The notes under the pieces: generated by a model
What the model was told of the DNA's origin: nothing
Database searches by the model: none
The model's input: the letters and a program-made list of their open reading frames with translations, nothing else
Program-made: the position numbers and the translations under genes
Assembly (NCBI GenBank): GCA_023437715.1
Contig: JAEZFK010000068.1
Coordinates: 1-64,000, forward strand
From: Bacillota bacterium
Lineage (GTDB): Bacteria; Bacillota; Clostridia; Lachnospirales; Lachnospiraceae
Length of the DNA stretch: 64,000 nucleotides
Reading direction: 5' to 3'
In this document: positions 25,417 to 34,048 of the stretch, piece after piece
Numbering within the stretch: position 1 is the first letter of the stretch
Layout of the letters: every line of letters starts with the position of its first letter

Positions 25417-26274
25417 ATGAAGATAAAGGATATATTGAGCCAGGGAAAGCCAACCTTGTCCTTTGAGGTATTTCCCCCGAAAACAGAGGATAAGTATGAA
25501 TCCGTGGAAAGGGCGGCGTCAGAGATCGCAAAGCTGAAGCCTTCTTTCATGAGCGTCACATACGGAGCAGGCGGAGGGACCAGCCAGTATACGGTGGATA
25601 TTGCATCAGCCCTGCATCATAATTATCATGTGACGGCCCTGGCTCACCTTACCTGTGTGTCCTCCACCAGGGAGAAAGTCCGTAAGGTCTTAGAGGAGTT
25701 AAAAGCGGCAGAGATTGAAAATGTCCTGGCCCTCAGGGGTGATATCCCCGTGGATGGTCCGGTTTCAAGGGACTACCATTACGCCTCTGAGCTGATCCGG
25801 GAGATAAAGGAAGCGGGAGATTTCTGCATCGGCGCCGCCTGCTATCCGGAAGGCCATGTGGAATCCGCAAGCAAGACCATTGATATGGATTATTTAAAAC
25901 AGAAGGTGGAAGCGGGCTGTGATTTCGTCACCACCCAGATGTTTTTCGATAATAACATATTATATAATTATTTATACCGAATCCGGGAAAAGGGGATTAC
26001 GGTTCCGGTGGTTGCGGGAATCATGCCTGTGACCAATGTGAAGCAGATCATACGGAGCTGCCAGCTTTCGGGAACCTATCTGCCCTCCCGGTTCAAGGCC
26101 CTTGTGGACCGGTTTGGAGACGATCCGGCAGCGATGAAGCAGGCGGGAATCGCCTATGCCACGGAGCAGATCATCGACCTGATCGCCAACGGAGTCAATG
26201 CCATTCACGTTTATTCCATGAATAAGCCGGAGGTGGCCATGAAGATCAAGGAGAACCTTTCTGATATATTGTGA
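25417..26274 (+). CDS. metF: 5,10-methylenetetrahydrofolate reductase MetF
   Basis: Flavoenzyme reducing 5,10-methylene-THF to 5-methyl-THF, the methyl donor for MetH. 285 residues, TIM barrel. Visible: LSFEVFPPKTEDKYESV at the N-terminus with the catalytic Glu, PSFMSVTYGAGGGTSQYT, VLALRGDIPVDGP, GAACYPEGHVES and FVTTQMFFDN. Start follows AGGAGATAGGAGACAGACAGA. It precedes the two MetH genes, so the three form one methyl-cycle unit, although a weak terminator-like stem lies after metF. Confidence 0.95.
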   Translation: MKIKDILSQGKPTLSFEVFPPKTEDKYESVERAASEIAKLKPSFMSVTYGAGGGTSQYTVDIASALHHNYHVTALAHLTCVSSTREKVRKVLEELKAAEIENVLALRGDIPVDGPVSRDYHYASELIREIKEAGDFCIGAACYPEGHVESASKTIDMDYLKQKVEAGCDFVTTQMFFDNNILYNYLYRIREKGITVPVVAGIMPVTNVKQIIRSCQLSGTYLPSRFKALVDRFGDDPAAMKQAGIAYATEQIIDLIANGVNAIHVYSMNKPEVAMKIKENLSDIL

Positions 26275-26287
26275 TTGGATGAAGCAG

Positions 26288-26325
26288 GGTCCGGCTCCTT
26301 GAAAAAGGGCCGGGCTTTATTTTGA
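26288..26325 (+). terminator. Weak stem-loop after metF
   Basis: GGTCCGGCTCCTT pairs with AAGGGCCGGGC with G.U and mismatch, followed by TTTATTTT. May allow partial read-through into the MetH genes. Confidence 0.5.
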
Positions 26326-26350
26326 AATTTTTGAATACGGAGGAAGAGCC

Positions 26351-26995
26351 ATGGAAATCAGCCGCAGGGAAATCCGTCGGTATCTGGGATATGGAACAAA
26401 TGAAGGGGATGAGGCGGTAAATGCCCTGATTGAGGAATGCCTAAGGGAGCTGTCGGCCGCCGCATCGCCCAAATGCATCAGCCGGGCCTATCCTTTAAAA
26501 CTGCTTCCTGAAGATGAAATTGATTTTACTGTATTCCAGACAAAGAGCCGGAATTTAAGCCGGAATTTAAAGGATTGCAGCCAGGTAATCTTATTTGCCG
26601 CGACCTTGGGGACCGGAGTGGATGTGCTGCTGCATAAATACACAAAACTGCAGATGAGCAAGGCCGTGATCATGCAGGCTGCCGCTGCCGCCATGATCGA
26701 GGAATTCTGTGATGAGGAAAACCGCCTTTTAAAGCAGGAGTATGAATCAAAGGGACTTTATTTAAGGCCCAGATTCAGTCCCGGCTACGGGGATTTTGCA
26801 TTGGAATGCCAGAGGGAGATTACGGCGGTTCTGGAGACCTCGAAAAGGGTGGGGATCATGCTGACGGACAGTCTTCTCATGACTCCGTCCAAATCCGTGA
26901 CAGCGGTTATGGGGGTAAGTTCCAAGCCTTATCGCTGCGATATAAAAGGGTGCGAGGCCTGCGAAAAGACGGACTGCGCTTACCGGAGAGGCTGA
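26351..26995 (+). CDS. Stand-alone methionine synthase reactivation domain protein
   Basis: 214 residues resembling the C-terminal activation domain of MetH, which binds SAM and re-methylates oxidised cobalamin. The tell-tale segment LRPRFSPGYGDFALECQREI matches the RxSPGY signature of that domain, and TPSKSVTAVMGVSS follows. The last residues carry four cysteines (CDIKGCEACEKTDCAY), an extra possible metal site. Encoded 26 bases before the MetH core, which lacks this domain. Confidence 0.85.
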   Translation: MEISRREIRRYLGYGTNEGDEAVNALIEECLRELSAAASPKCISRAYPLKLLPEDEIDFTVFQTKSRNLSRNLKDCSQVILFAATLGTGVDVLLHKYTKLQMSKAVIMQAAAAAMIEEFCDEENRLLKQEYESKGLYLRPRFSPGYGDFALECQREITAVLETSKRVGIMLTDSLLMTPSKSVTAVMGVSSKPYRCDIKGCEACEKTDCAYRRG

Positions 26996-27021
26996 AGAGA
27001 AAAGTGCAAATGGAGGAATAT

Positions 27022-29472
27022 ATGACAGGGATTTTAGAAGAGATAAAGAAGAGAATCGTATTTTTTGACGGCGGCATGGGCAGTCTTTTACAGGCCAATG
27101 GCTTAAAGCCGGGGGAGCTGCCGGAAACCTGGAATGTGAAGCACCCGGAAATCATCGTAAAGCTTCAGCGGGACTATCTGGAGGCCGGTGCGGATATTAT
27201 AACCACCAACACCTTCGGAGCCAATGGGTTAAAGTTCCATGAAGGCGGAGAATTTGAACTGGACCAGGTGGTGACGGCTGCCTTGAGAAATGCGAGGGAG
27301 GCGGTGGAGACGGCTTCCTATCCGAAAGGGAAAGAAAAGGGATATGTGGCTCTTGATTTAGGGCCTACAGGGAAGCTTTTAAAGCCTCTGGGGGAACTGG
27401 ATTTTGAAGAAGCCTATGAGCTGTTTTCCCAGGTGGTGAAGATCGGGGAAAGGGAAGGGGCGGACCTTGTATTAATTGAGACCATGAGCGACAGCTATGA
27501 GGCGAAAGCGGCCCTGCTGGCGGCCAAGGAAAATTCCTCCCTGCCTGTATTTGTCACCATGATCTTTGACGGGAAGGGAAAGCTTCTGACCGGAGGGAAT
27601 GTGGAATCTACGGTTGCGCTTTTGGAAGGCCTGGGTGCTGATGCCCTGGGGATTAACTGCGGGCTGGGGCCGGTGCAGATGAAAGACATTCTGGCGGATA
27701 TTATGAAGGCGGCTTCCATACCGGTTATTGTAAATCCCAATGCAGGGCTTCCCAGGAGTGAGGGCGGGAAGACCGTTTATGATATTGATGCCGATGAATT
27801 TGCCGCTGTCATGAAAGAAATCGTGGAAATGGGCGCCTGCGTTGTGGGAGGCTGCTGTGGGACTACGCCGGAGCATATTAGAAAAACCGTTGCCCTCTGC
27901 GGCGGGCTTCCGGCCAGAATGCCGGATAAGAAGGAACGGACCGTGATTTCTTCCTATTCACAGGCTGTTGTTATTGATAAAAACCCGGTGATTATAGGGG
28001 AGAGGATTAATCCTACGGGGAAATCTAAGTTTAAGCAGGCTCTTAAGGACCATAATCTGGAATACATTCTTCGGGAGGGCGTGAGCCAGCAGGACAATGG
28101 GGCTCATGTGCTGGATGTAAATGTGGGTATGCCTGGGATCGATGAGGCGGCCATGATGGTGGAGGTGGTTAAGGAGCTTCAGAGCATTATTGATCTTCCG
28201 CTTCAGATTGACACATCGAATACGGAGGCAATGGAAAGGGCGATGAGGATTTATAACGGAAAGCCTTTGATTAACTCCGTGAATGGGAAGCAGGAAGTGA
28301 TGGAGGCTATTTTCCCGCTGGTAAAGAGATACGGGGGAGTGGTGGTTGCCCTGGCTTTGGATGAGGGCGGAATTCCTGAGGATGCGGAGGGCAGAATTGC
28401 TGTCGCGAAGAAGATATATGAAAAGGCGGCGGAATATGGGATTGAGAAAAGGGATATTATTATAGATGCGCTTTGTATGACGGTGAGCTCTGACAGTAAG
28501 GGGGCGCTGACTACCTTGGAGACCCTGCGGAGAGTGAGGGATGAGCTGGGGGGAAAAACGGTTCTGGGGGTTTCCAATATTTCGTTTGGGTTGCCCCAGA
28601 GGGAGATTGTCAATGCTACGTTTTTTGCGATGGCGATGCAGAGCGGGTTGAATGCGGCTATCATTAACCCTAATTCAGAGGCTATGATGCGGGCTTATTA
28701 CAGCTTCCGTACTCTTGCGGATCTGGATCCGCAATGCAGCGATTATATTTCTGTTTACAGCGGTCAGGTGGCTACCCTGGGGGAGACGGTCCGTCAGGGG
28801 AATTCCGGACAGGCAAATGACGGCGGGGAGCTTTCCCTGACGGAAAGCATTGCGAAGGGGCTTAAGGACCGGGCTCATAGTGCGGTGACGGAGCTTCTTA
28901 GGGAGAAAGAGCCCCTGGTTATTATAAATGAAGAAATGATTCCTGCACTGGATAAAGTGGGGAAAGGATTTGAAAAGGGGACGGTGTTCCTTCCGCAGCT
29001 TCTTATGAGCGCAGAGGCGGCGAAAGCGGCTTTTGAGGTCATAAAGGAACAGATGGCAAAAAGCGGTGCCGTGGAGGAGAAAAAAGGGGCTGTTATTCTG
29101 GCTACGGTTAAGGGGGATATTCATGATATTGGGAAGAATATTGTGAAAGTATTGCTGGAAAATTACAGCTATGATGTGATTGATTTGGGGAAGGATGTTC
29201 CGCCGGAGAAGGTGGTGGAAACGGCTGTGGAGAGGAATGTGAAGCTGGTGGGATTAAGCGCGCTTATGACTACTACGGTTCCCAGCATGGAGGAGACTAT
29301 TTTGCAGCTTCGGAAAGAGGCTCCCGACGTGAAAGTGATGGTGGGGGGAGCGGTTCTTACGGAGGAGTATGCAAGGACCATTGGGGCGGACCAGTATTGC
29401 AGGGACGCTATGGCTTCTGTGAATTATGCGGAGGTTGTGTTAGGGGGAAGTAGGAAGGGCTGCGCCCTATAG
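27022..29472 (+). CDS. metH: Cobalamin-dependent methionine synthase core (MetH without activation domain)
   Basis: Transfers a methyl group from methyl-THF to homocysteine via cobalamin; 816 residues instead of about 1200. Order: homocysteine-binding barrel (VFFDGGMGSLLQ; zinc ligands in GINCGLG and VVGGCCGTTPEH near 276), pterin-binding domain (IIGERINPTGK near 328), cap domain, and B12-binding domain with GDIHDIGKNIV (cobalt-ligand His near 699). It ends right after this domain. ATG 27022 follows GGAGG by five bases; longer in-frame starts overlap the previous gene. The missing reactivation function is supplied by the upstream gene. Confidence 0.95.
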   Translation: MTGILEEIKKRIVFFDGGMGSLLQANGLKPGELPETWNVKHPEIIVKLQRDYLEAGADIITTNTFGANGLKFHEGGEFELDQVVTAALRNAREAVETASYPKGKEKGYVALDLGPTGKLLKPLGELDFEEAYELFSQVVKIGEREGADLVLIETMSDSYEAKAALLAAKENSSLPVFVTMIFDGKGKLLTGGNVESTVALLEGLGADALGINCGLGPVQMKDILADIMKAASIPVIVNPNAGLPRSEGGKTVYDIDADEFAAVMKEIVEMGACVVGGCCGTTPEHIRKTVALCGGLPARMPDKKERTVISSYSQAVVIDKNPVIIGERINPTGKSKFKQALKDHNLEYILREGVSQQDNGAHVLDVNVGMPGIDEAAMMVEVVKELQSIIDLPLQIDTSNTEAMERAMRIYNGKPLINSVNGKQEVMEAIFPLVKRYGGVVVALALDEGGIPEDAEGRIAVAKKIYEKAAEYGIEKRDIIIDALCMTVSSDSKGALTTLETLRRVRDELGGKTVLGVSNISFGLPQREIVNATFFAMAMQSGLNAAIINPNSEAMMRAYYSFRTLADLDPQCSDYISVYSGQVATLGETVRQGNSGQANDGGELSLTESIAKGLKDRAHSAVTELLREKEPLVIINEEMIPALDKVGKGFEKGTVFLPQLLMSAEAAKAAFEVIKEQMAKSGAVEEKKGAVILATVKGDIHDIGKNIVKVLLENYSYDVIDLGKDVPPEKVVETAVERNVKLVGLSALMTTTVPSMEETILQLRKEAPDVKVMVGGAVLTEEYARTIGADQYCRDAMASVNYAEVVLGGSRKGCAL

Positions 29473-29533
29473 AAAAAAATGTGCAGTTTTCCCTTAGTGA
29501 GCCAGCTCACACGGGAAAACTGCGCATTTTTTT
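29473..29533 (+). terminator. Terminator after metH
   Basis: Arms AAAAAAATGTGCAGTTTTCCC/GGGAAAACTGCGCATTTTTTT (one mismatch), with a second stem GTGAGC/GCTCAC stacked in the loop. T-run and A-run make it bidirectional in principle. Confidence 0.85.
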
Positions 29534-29549
29534 CTGCATGGCTTGGCGA

Positions 29550-29577
29550 TTGACAAATCTGAAATGAATGGTAAAAT
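29550..29577 (+). promoter_or_regulatory. trpS promoter
   Basis: TTGACA (29550-29555), 16-base spacer, TAAAAT (29572-29577). The 30-base leader is too short for a T-box. Confidence 0.7.
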
Positions 29578-29607
29578 AAAGTTGATAATACATCTGGAGG
29601 TACAAAC

Positions 29608-30699
29608 ATGGGAAAGATTATACTGACCGGGGACAGGCCCACGGGGAAGCTTCATATCGGCCATTATGTGGGGTCGCTGAAGCGGAGGGTGGAACTGCAG
29701 AATTCCGGCGAATTTGACGAGATTTTTATTATGATTGCGGATGCCCAGGCATTGACGGACAATGCGGATAATCCGGAAAAGGTCCGTCAAAATATTATTG
29801 AGGTTGCGCTGGACTACCTTTCCTGCGGGCTGGACCCGAAAAAGTCCACCCTGTTCATCCAGTCACAGATACCGGAGCTTACGGAGCTGTCCTTTTATTA
29901 TATGAATCTGGTAACCGTATCCAGGCTGCAGCGCAATCCAACGGTAAAATCCGAGATTGCCATGAGAAATTTTGAAACCAGCATTCCGGTGGGCTTTTTT
30001 ACCTATCCCATCAGCCAGGCGGCCGATATTACGGCATTTAAGGCCACGACTGTGCCTGTGGGAGAGGATCAGGAGCCCATGGTGGAACAGACCAGGGAAA
30101 TTGTGCGCAAGTTCAATTCCGTTTACGGGGAAGCTCTGGTGGAACCGGAAATCCTGCTTCCTGATAACAAGGCCTGCTTAAGGCTTCCGGGGACCGACGG
30201 AAAGGCCAAGATGAGCAAGTCTCTGGGCAACTGCATTTATTTGTCGGATTCGGAAGAGGAAGTAAAGAAAAAGATCATGAGCATGTTCACAGACCCCAAC
30301 CACATCCAGGTTTCCGATCCCGGCGAGGTGGAGGGAAATACGGTATTCACTTATCTTGACGCATTCTGCAGGGATGAGGATTTCCAGAAGTATTTACCGG
30401 ATTATAAAAATCTTGATGAGCTTAAGGATCATTACAGGCGGGGCGGCTTAGGCGATGTGAAGGTGAAGCGGTTCTTAAACAGCGTGCTTCAGGCGGAGCT
30501 GGAGCCCATTCGTCAGAGAAGAAAGGAATATGAGGCCAATATCCCGTATGTCTATCAGATCTTAAAAGAGGGAAGCGAAAAGGCGGAATCAGTGGCTGCT
30601 GAAACCTTAAAGGGCGTAAAGGAAGCCATGAAGATCAATTATTTCGATGACCAGAAACTTATTGAGGAACAGGCAAGAAAGTATAGAGGCCAGGAGTAG
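29608..30699 (+). CDS. trpS: Tryptophan--tRNA ligase
   Basis: Class I aminoacyl-tRNA synthetase, 363 residues. The HIGH motif is TGDRPTGKLHIGHYVGSL near the N-terminus and the KMSKS motif KAKMSKSLGN lies near residue 200. AVALxxPVG-type segments appear as TTVPVGEDQEPMVEQTREIVRKFN. The first motif is a full HIGH rather than the TIGN type of E. coli TrpS, indicating a divergent TrpS branch. Start follows TGGAGG. The RDAC gene follows nine bases after. Confidence 0.93.
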   Translation: MGKIILTGDRPTGKLHIGHYVGSLKRRVELQNSGEFDEIFIMIADAQALTDNADNPEKVRQNIIEVALDYLSCGLDPKKSTLFIQSQIPELTELSFYYMNLVTVSRLQRNPTVKSEIAMRNFETSIPVGFFTYPISQAADITAFKATTVPVGEDQEPMVEQTREIVRKFNSVYGEALVEPEILLPDNKACLRLPGTDGKAKMSKSLGNCIYLSDSEEEVKKKIMSMFTDPNHIQVSDPGEVEGNTVFTYLDAFCRDEDFQKYLPDYKNLDELKDHYRRGGLGDVKVKRFLNSVLQAELEPIRQRRKEYEANIPYVYQILKEGSEKAESVAAETLKGVKEAMKINYFDDQKLIEEQARKYRGQE

Positions 30700-30707
30700 A
30701 GGCAGAC

Positions 30708-30950
30708 ATGAAGAGCATATCGATCAGTGAAATATTGGAATGCAATGATTTCATAAGGGGGATGGGACTTGATTTCCGGCTCCATCTGCGGGATGCCTGT
30801 GGAAAGCAGTCCTGCTGGATCGAATCCTTAAGCCCGGAAAACGGCAGGGAGCGGCACGAAATGCTTTATAAGGCCATAGAAGAGTTTTTTAGCAGGCTGA
30901 GGCTGAAGCTGGAATACAGTGAGGACAAAACGAACTTCTGGCTTTTGTAA
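30708..30950 (+). CDS. RDAC family protein
   Basis: Small cytoplasmic protein of 80 residues named after its LRDACG motif (about 28-33, in FRLHLRDACGKQSCWIE). The second half, ERHEMLYKAIEEFFSRLRLKLEYSEDKTNFWL, is also family-like. I know this family as widespread in Lachnospiraceae and relatives with unknown function. It is probably co-transcribed with trpS and ends before a strong terminator. Confidence 0.75.
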   Translation: MKSISISEILECNDFIRGMGLDFRLHLRDACGKQSCWIESLSPENGRERHEMLYKAIEEFFSRLRLKLEYSEDKTNFWLL

Positions 30951-30966
30951 TACCGGAAACAGGAAC

Positions 30967-31018
30967 GCCGGAGAAGGTGGAGAGGAAAGGATTCCTTGCA
31001 GCTTCTCCGGCATTTTTT
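30967..31018 (+). terminator. Terminator of the trpS-RDAC unit
   Basis: Perfect arms GCCGGAGAAG and CTTCTCCGGC with an inner AAGG/CCTT pair, then ATTTTTT. Confidence 0.87.
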
Positions 31019-31072
31019 AAGAAAGTCCTGGTTCTTACGGTTACAAAACAATAATTATTATCGATATTAATG

Positions 31073-31101
31073 TTGTTTTTTTCCAGAAGGTATGCTATGA
31101 T
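31073..31101 (+). promoter_or_regulatory. eno promoter (extended -10)
   Basis: TTGTTT (31073-31078), 17 bases, TATGAT (31096-31101), with TG one base before the -10 element. The leader to the ATG would be about 160 bases and contains the 35-bp tandem repeat. Confidence 0.65.
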
Positions 31102-31175
31102 TGATTTGTGAATTAGAGGGGACTAACTCATAAAAATCATAGAAATAAGCCATATTAATTCAGAATACGTGTTGC

Positions 31176-31246
31176 CATTCAATGGAAAGTCCATTTTGAA
31201 ATCATGAAATCATTCAATGGAAAATCCATTTTGAAAATCATGAAAA
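31176..31246 (+). repeat. Two 35-bp tandem repeats in the eno leader
   Basis: Copies begin at 31176 and 31211, near-identical, each with the hairpin AATGGA-AAR-TCCATT followed by TTGAAA(A)TCATGAA. They lie between the eno promoter and its ribosome site, so they would be in the mRNA leader. Confidence 0.85.
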
Positions 31247-31265
31247 AGAAAAGGAGAAAAAAGTG

Positions 31266-32564
31266 ATGAATTATCTGGAGATTGAAAAAGTAATAGGAAG
31301 AGAAATTATTGATTCCAGAGGAAACCCAACGGTGGAGGCGGAGGTTCATTTAGCAGACGGAACCATTGCCACAGGCACAGCTCCAAGCGGAGCATCTACC
31401 GGTGAATTCGAAGCCCTGGAGCTTCGGGACGGGGACAAGACCCGCTTTGGAGGAAAAGGCGTTTTAAATGCAGTTCATAACATTAACACCGTGATTCATT
31501 ATGCAATTGTTGGAATGGATGCTTCCGATATCTACGCTGTTGACCAGGCTATGATCGCTGCCGATGGGACAGAGGACAAGTCAAGACTTGGAGCCAATGC
31601 GATTCTGGCCGTATCCATTGCCTGTGCGAGAGCGGCGTCTTACAGCCTGGGCGTTCCGCTGTACCGCTTCCTGGGAGGCATTTCAGGAAACCGTCTTCCG
31701 GTTCCCATGATGAACATTTTAAACGGCGGAGCACATGCGGCCAATACCGTGGATGTTCAGGAATTTATGATTATGCCGGCAGGAGCACCCAGCTTTAAGG
31801 AAGGCCTCCGGTGGTGTACCGAGGTGTACCACTGCCTGGCTTCCATATTAAAGGCAAAGGGACTGGCTACCGCTGTCGGAGATGAAGGCGGATTTGCTCC
31901 CGACGTGGAAAGCGATGAAGCAGCCATTGAGCTGATTCTGGAAGCGGTCAGAAAGGCTGGCTATGAGCCTGGCCGCGATTTCGTTCTGGCTGTGGATGCG
32001 GCTTCCAGCGAATGGAAGGGAGAAAATAAGGGCGAATATATCCTGCCAAAGAGCGGGGAGCATTTCACCTCTGAAGAGCTGATCGCCCACTGGAAACAGC
32101 TTTGCGAGAAATATCCTATCTACTCTCTTGAGGATGGCCTTGATGAAGAGGACTGGGAGGGCTGGAAGCTGCTTACTAAGGAACTGGGCGGCAAGGTCCA
32201 GCTGGTTGGAGATGATTTATTCGTAACCAACACCCAGCGCCTGAAAAAGGGAATTTCAGACGGCTGCGGAAACTCCATCTTGATTAAGCTCAACCAGATC
32301 GGTTCCGTATCCGAGACCCTGGAAGCCATTAAGATGGCTCATAAGGCAGGCTATACCGCTATTGTATCCCATCGTTCCGGTGAGACAGAGGATACCACCA
32401 TTGCGGATCTGGCAGTTGCCCTTAACACATGCCAGATCAAGACAGGAGCGCCCAGCAGAAGCGAGCGTGTGGCAAAGTATAACCAGCTTCTTCGGATTGA
32501 AGACGAATTGGGAAACAGTGCGGTTTACCCAGGAAAAGAGGCATTTAATATCTGCAGATCATAA
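31266..32564 (+). CDS. eno: Enolase
   Basis: Glycolytic enzyme interconverting 2-phosphoglycerate and PEP, 432 residues. Signatures: REIIDSRGNPTVEAEV at the N-terminus, PSGASTGEFEALELRDGD, the catalytic-Glu stretch VGDEGGFAPDVESDE, metal ligands in AVDAASSE, LEDGLDEEDW and VGDDLFVTN, and SHRSGETEDTTIADLAVAL. Complete and of normal length. ATG 31266 is nine bases from AAGGAG; GTG 31263 is an alternative. Monocistronic, with its own promoter and terminator. Confidence 0.97.
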   Translation: MNYLEIEKVIGREIIDSRGNPTVEAEVHLADGTIATGTAPSGASTGEFEALELRDGDKTRFGGKGVLNAVHNINTVIHYAIVGMDASDIYAVDQAMIAADGTEDKSRLGANAILAVSIACARAASYSLGVPLYRFLGGISGNRLPVPMMNILNGGAHAANTVDVQEFMIMPAGAPSFKEGLRWCTEVYHCLASILKAKGLATAVGDEGGFAPDVESDEAAIELILEAVRKAGYEPGRDFVLAVDAASSEWKGENKGEYILPKSGEHFTSEELIAHWKQLCEKYPIYSLEDGLDEEDWEGWKLLTKELGGKVQLVGDDLFVTNTQRLKKGISDGCGNSILIKLNQIGSVSETLEAIKMAHKAGYTAIVSHRSGETEDTTIADLAVALNTCQIKTGAPSRSERVAKYNQLLRIEDELGNSAVYPGKEAFNICRS

Positions 32565-32572
32565 AGTGTCGG

Positions 32573-32615
32573 AAAGGCCCGTCTGGTTTTGTATTGAAAC
32601 CCGGCGGGCCTTTTT
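32573..32615 (+). terminator. eno terminator
   Basis: AAAGGCCCG...GGTTT pairs with AAACC...CGGGCCTTTTT, a long GC-rich stem with T-run. Confidence 0.87.
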
Positions 32616-32761
32616 GTCCCTGGAAAATGAATTGATGAAAGAAGAAAAAGGTGGTATTCTTATATCAGAAGAATATACGATACTCCCTTTCAATACAATG
32701 AATAATGGTGCAGCGGGGCCGCCGGTATTTTCCGGCAGAATGAAAGGTATTTGAAAGAGAG

Positions 32762-33430
32762 ATGAAGAAAATGACGGAGATAAAGAGGATCAGATGCGGA
32801 AGCGTAAACAGCTATCTGGTGGAAGATAATGGAAGGGCCGTTCTTGTGGATACAGGAAGGAGCGGATTTGAAGAGAAAATACTGGCCCAGTGCCGGAACG
32901 TGAAAGTGGAACTGATCTTCCTCACTCACGGCCATGTGGATCACGTGCAGAACACCGCCTGGCTCAAGGAGAGGCTGGGCGTTCCTGTGGCTCTTCACAA
33001 GGCGGACCTTGAGCTGATAAAGGACAATTTTACAGAACCCCTGTTCTATGAGGGAATGTTAGGGATGCTGGTTGCGGAGGTTTCGGCCAAAGGCTTTGAA
33101 AAGGATGAGGTTCCGGAATTTACCCCGGATATCTTTTTGCAGGAGGGAGACAGCCTGAAGGATTACGGGATCAACGCCAGAGTCCTGGAGCTCCCTGGAC
33201 ATACCAAAGGCTCCATCGGCCTGGATGTGGAAGGACGGTGGGTTGTAGTAGGGGATGCGCTGATGAATATGTTTTACCCGGGGCTGTCCATGGTCTATGG
33301 CAACCGGGAGGAGATGATGAGAAGCGCGGATAAGATCAGCGCCCTGGGCGCAAGAAAGGTGTATTTCGGCCGCGGCTGTCCGGTGTATAACCGGCCATGG
33401 AGCCGGGCGGGAACTGAAAAAGGGGTTTAA
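32762..33430 (+). CDS. MBL-fold metallo-hydrolase
   Basis: Metallo-beta-lactamase-fold hydrolase of 222 residues. The metal-binding motif LTHGHVDHVQN (HxHxDH) lies near residues 60-70. Further ligands are likely in LELPGHTKGSIGL and VGDALMN, and a late GRGCP occurs where a His often sits. Glyoxalase II-like thiolester hydrolases and general MBL proteins share this pattern; the substrate is unknown. Start has only GAAAGAGAG upstream. The next gene follows after six bases. Confidence 0.85.
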   Translation: MKKMTEIKRIRCGSVNSYLVEDNGRAVLVDTGRSGFEEKILAQCRNVKVELIFLTHGHVDHVQNTAWLKERLGVPVALHKADLELIKDNFTEPLFYEGMLGMLVAEVSAKGFEKDEVPEFTPDIFLQEGDSLKDYGINARVLELPGHTKGSIGLDVEGRWVVVGDALMNMFYPGLSMVYGNREEMMRSADKISALGARKVYFGRGCPVYNRPWSRAGTEKGV

Positions 33431-33436
33431 ACAGGC

Positions 33437-34048
33437 ATGATACAGATATATCTGGAGCGGTACGAAGAAATCCCGGGAATGAAGAAAAGGGAAATGGAGC
33501 ATGAGCTGGGGAAAAAGCTTCTCTGCCAGGGGCTGAAGGAGCTGTATGGAATTGAGACGGAGATGGAAAATCCGCCCGTCCTTTTAAAGGGGGAACATGG
33601 AAAACCCTATCTTAGGGATTTTCCCCAGATTCATTTCAATATCAGCCATACAGAGGGCATGGCAGTCTGCGGAATCGGAAGCAGTCCCCTGGGAATTGAT
33701 ATAGAGGCGGAGCGCCCCTATCAGGAAAAGGTGTTAAGGCGGGTCCTTTCAGAGGCGGAGCGCCGCCGGCTGGAAGAGTTGCCGGAGGCGGAGCGTTCCC
33801 GGCGCTTCTTTTGTATCTGGACATTAAAGGAAAGCTACGTGAAAGCAAAGGGCTTGGGCCTCACCGTTCCTCTGACTGATATTTCCTTTGAATTCGGAGA
33901 TGACGGAAATATTGCCTGTTCTGTGCCGGGAACTTTCTTTTGCCAGAAAATCCTTGAGAAAGGCTATGTTCTCTCCTTATGTACTTTCGCGGAGGAAGAA
34001 ATCAGCTTTGTGCAGAATCCTCTTTCTTCCACCGGAGCAGAATATTAA
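33437..34048 (+). CDS. 4'-phosphopantetheinyl transferase, Sfp-like
   Basis: Transfers phosphopantetheine from CoA to carrier proteins; 203 residues in two pseudo-repeated halves. Motifs: FNISHTEGMAVCGIGSSPLGIDIEAERP with magnesium-binding Asp/Glu, and FFCIWTLKESYVKAKGLGL, the Sfp-type W(T/A)xKES signature. No polyketide/NRPS carrier gene is in the window, so the partner is unknown; the short form may serve fatty-acid ACP. Its 3' end overlaps the convergent transporter gene by 47 bases. Confidence 0.9.
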   Translation: MIQIYLERYEEIPGMKKREMEHELGKKLLCQGLKELYGIETEMENPPVLLKGEHGKPYLRDFPQIHFNISHTEGMAVCGIGSSPLGIDIEAERPYQEKVLRRVLSEAERRRLEELPEAERSRRFFCIWTLKESYVKAKGLGLTVPLTDISFEFGDDGNIACSVPGTFFCQKILEKGYVLSLCTFAEEEISFVQNPLSSTGAEY

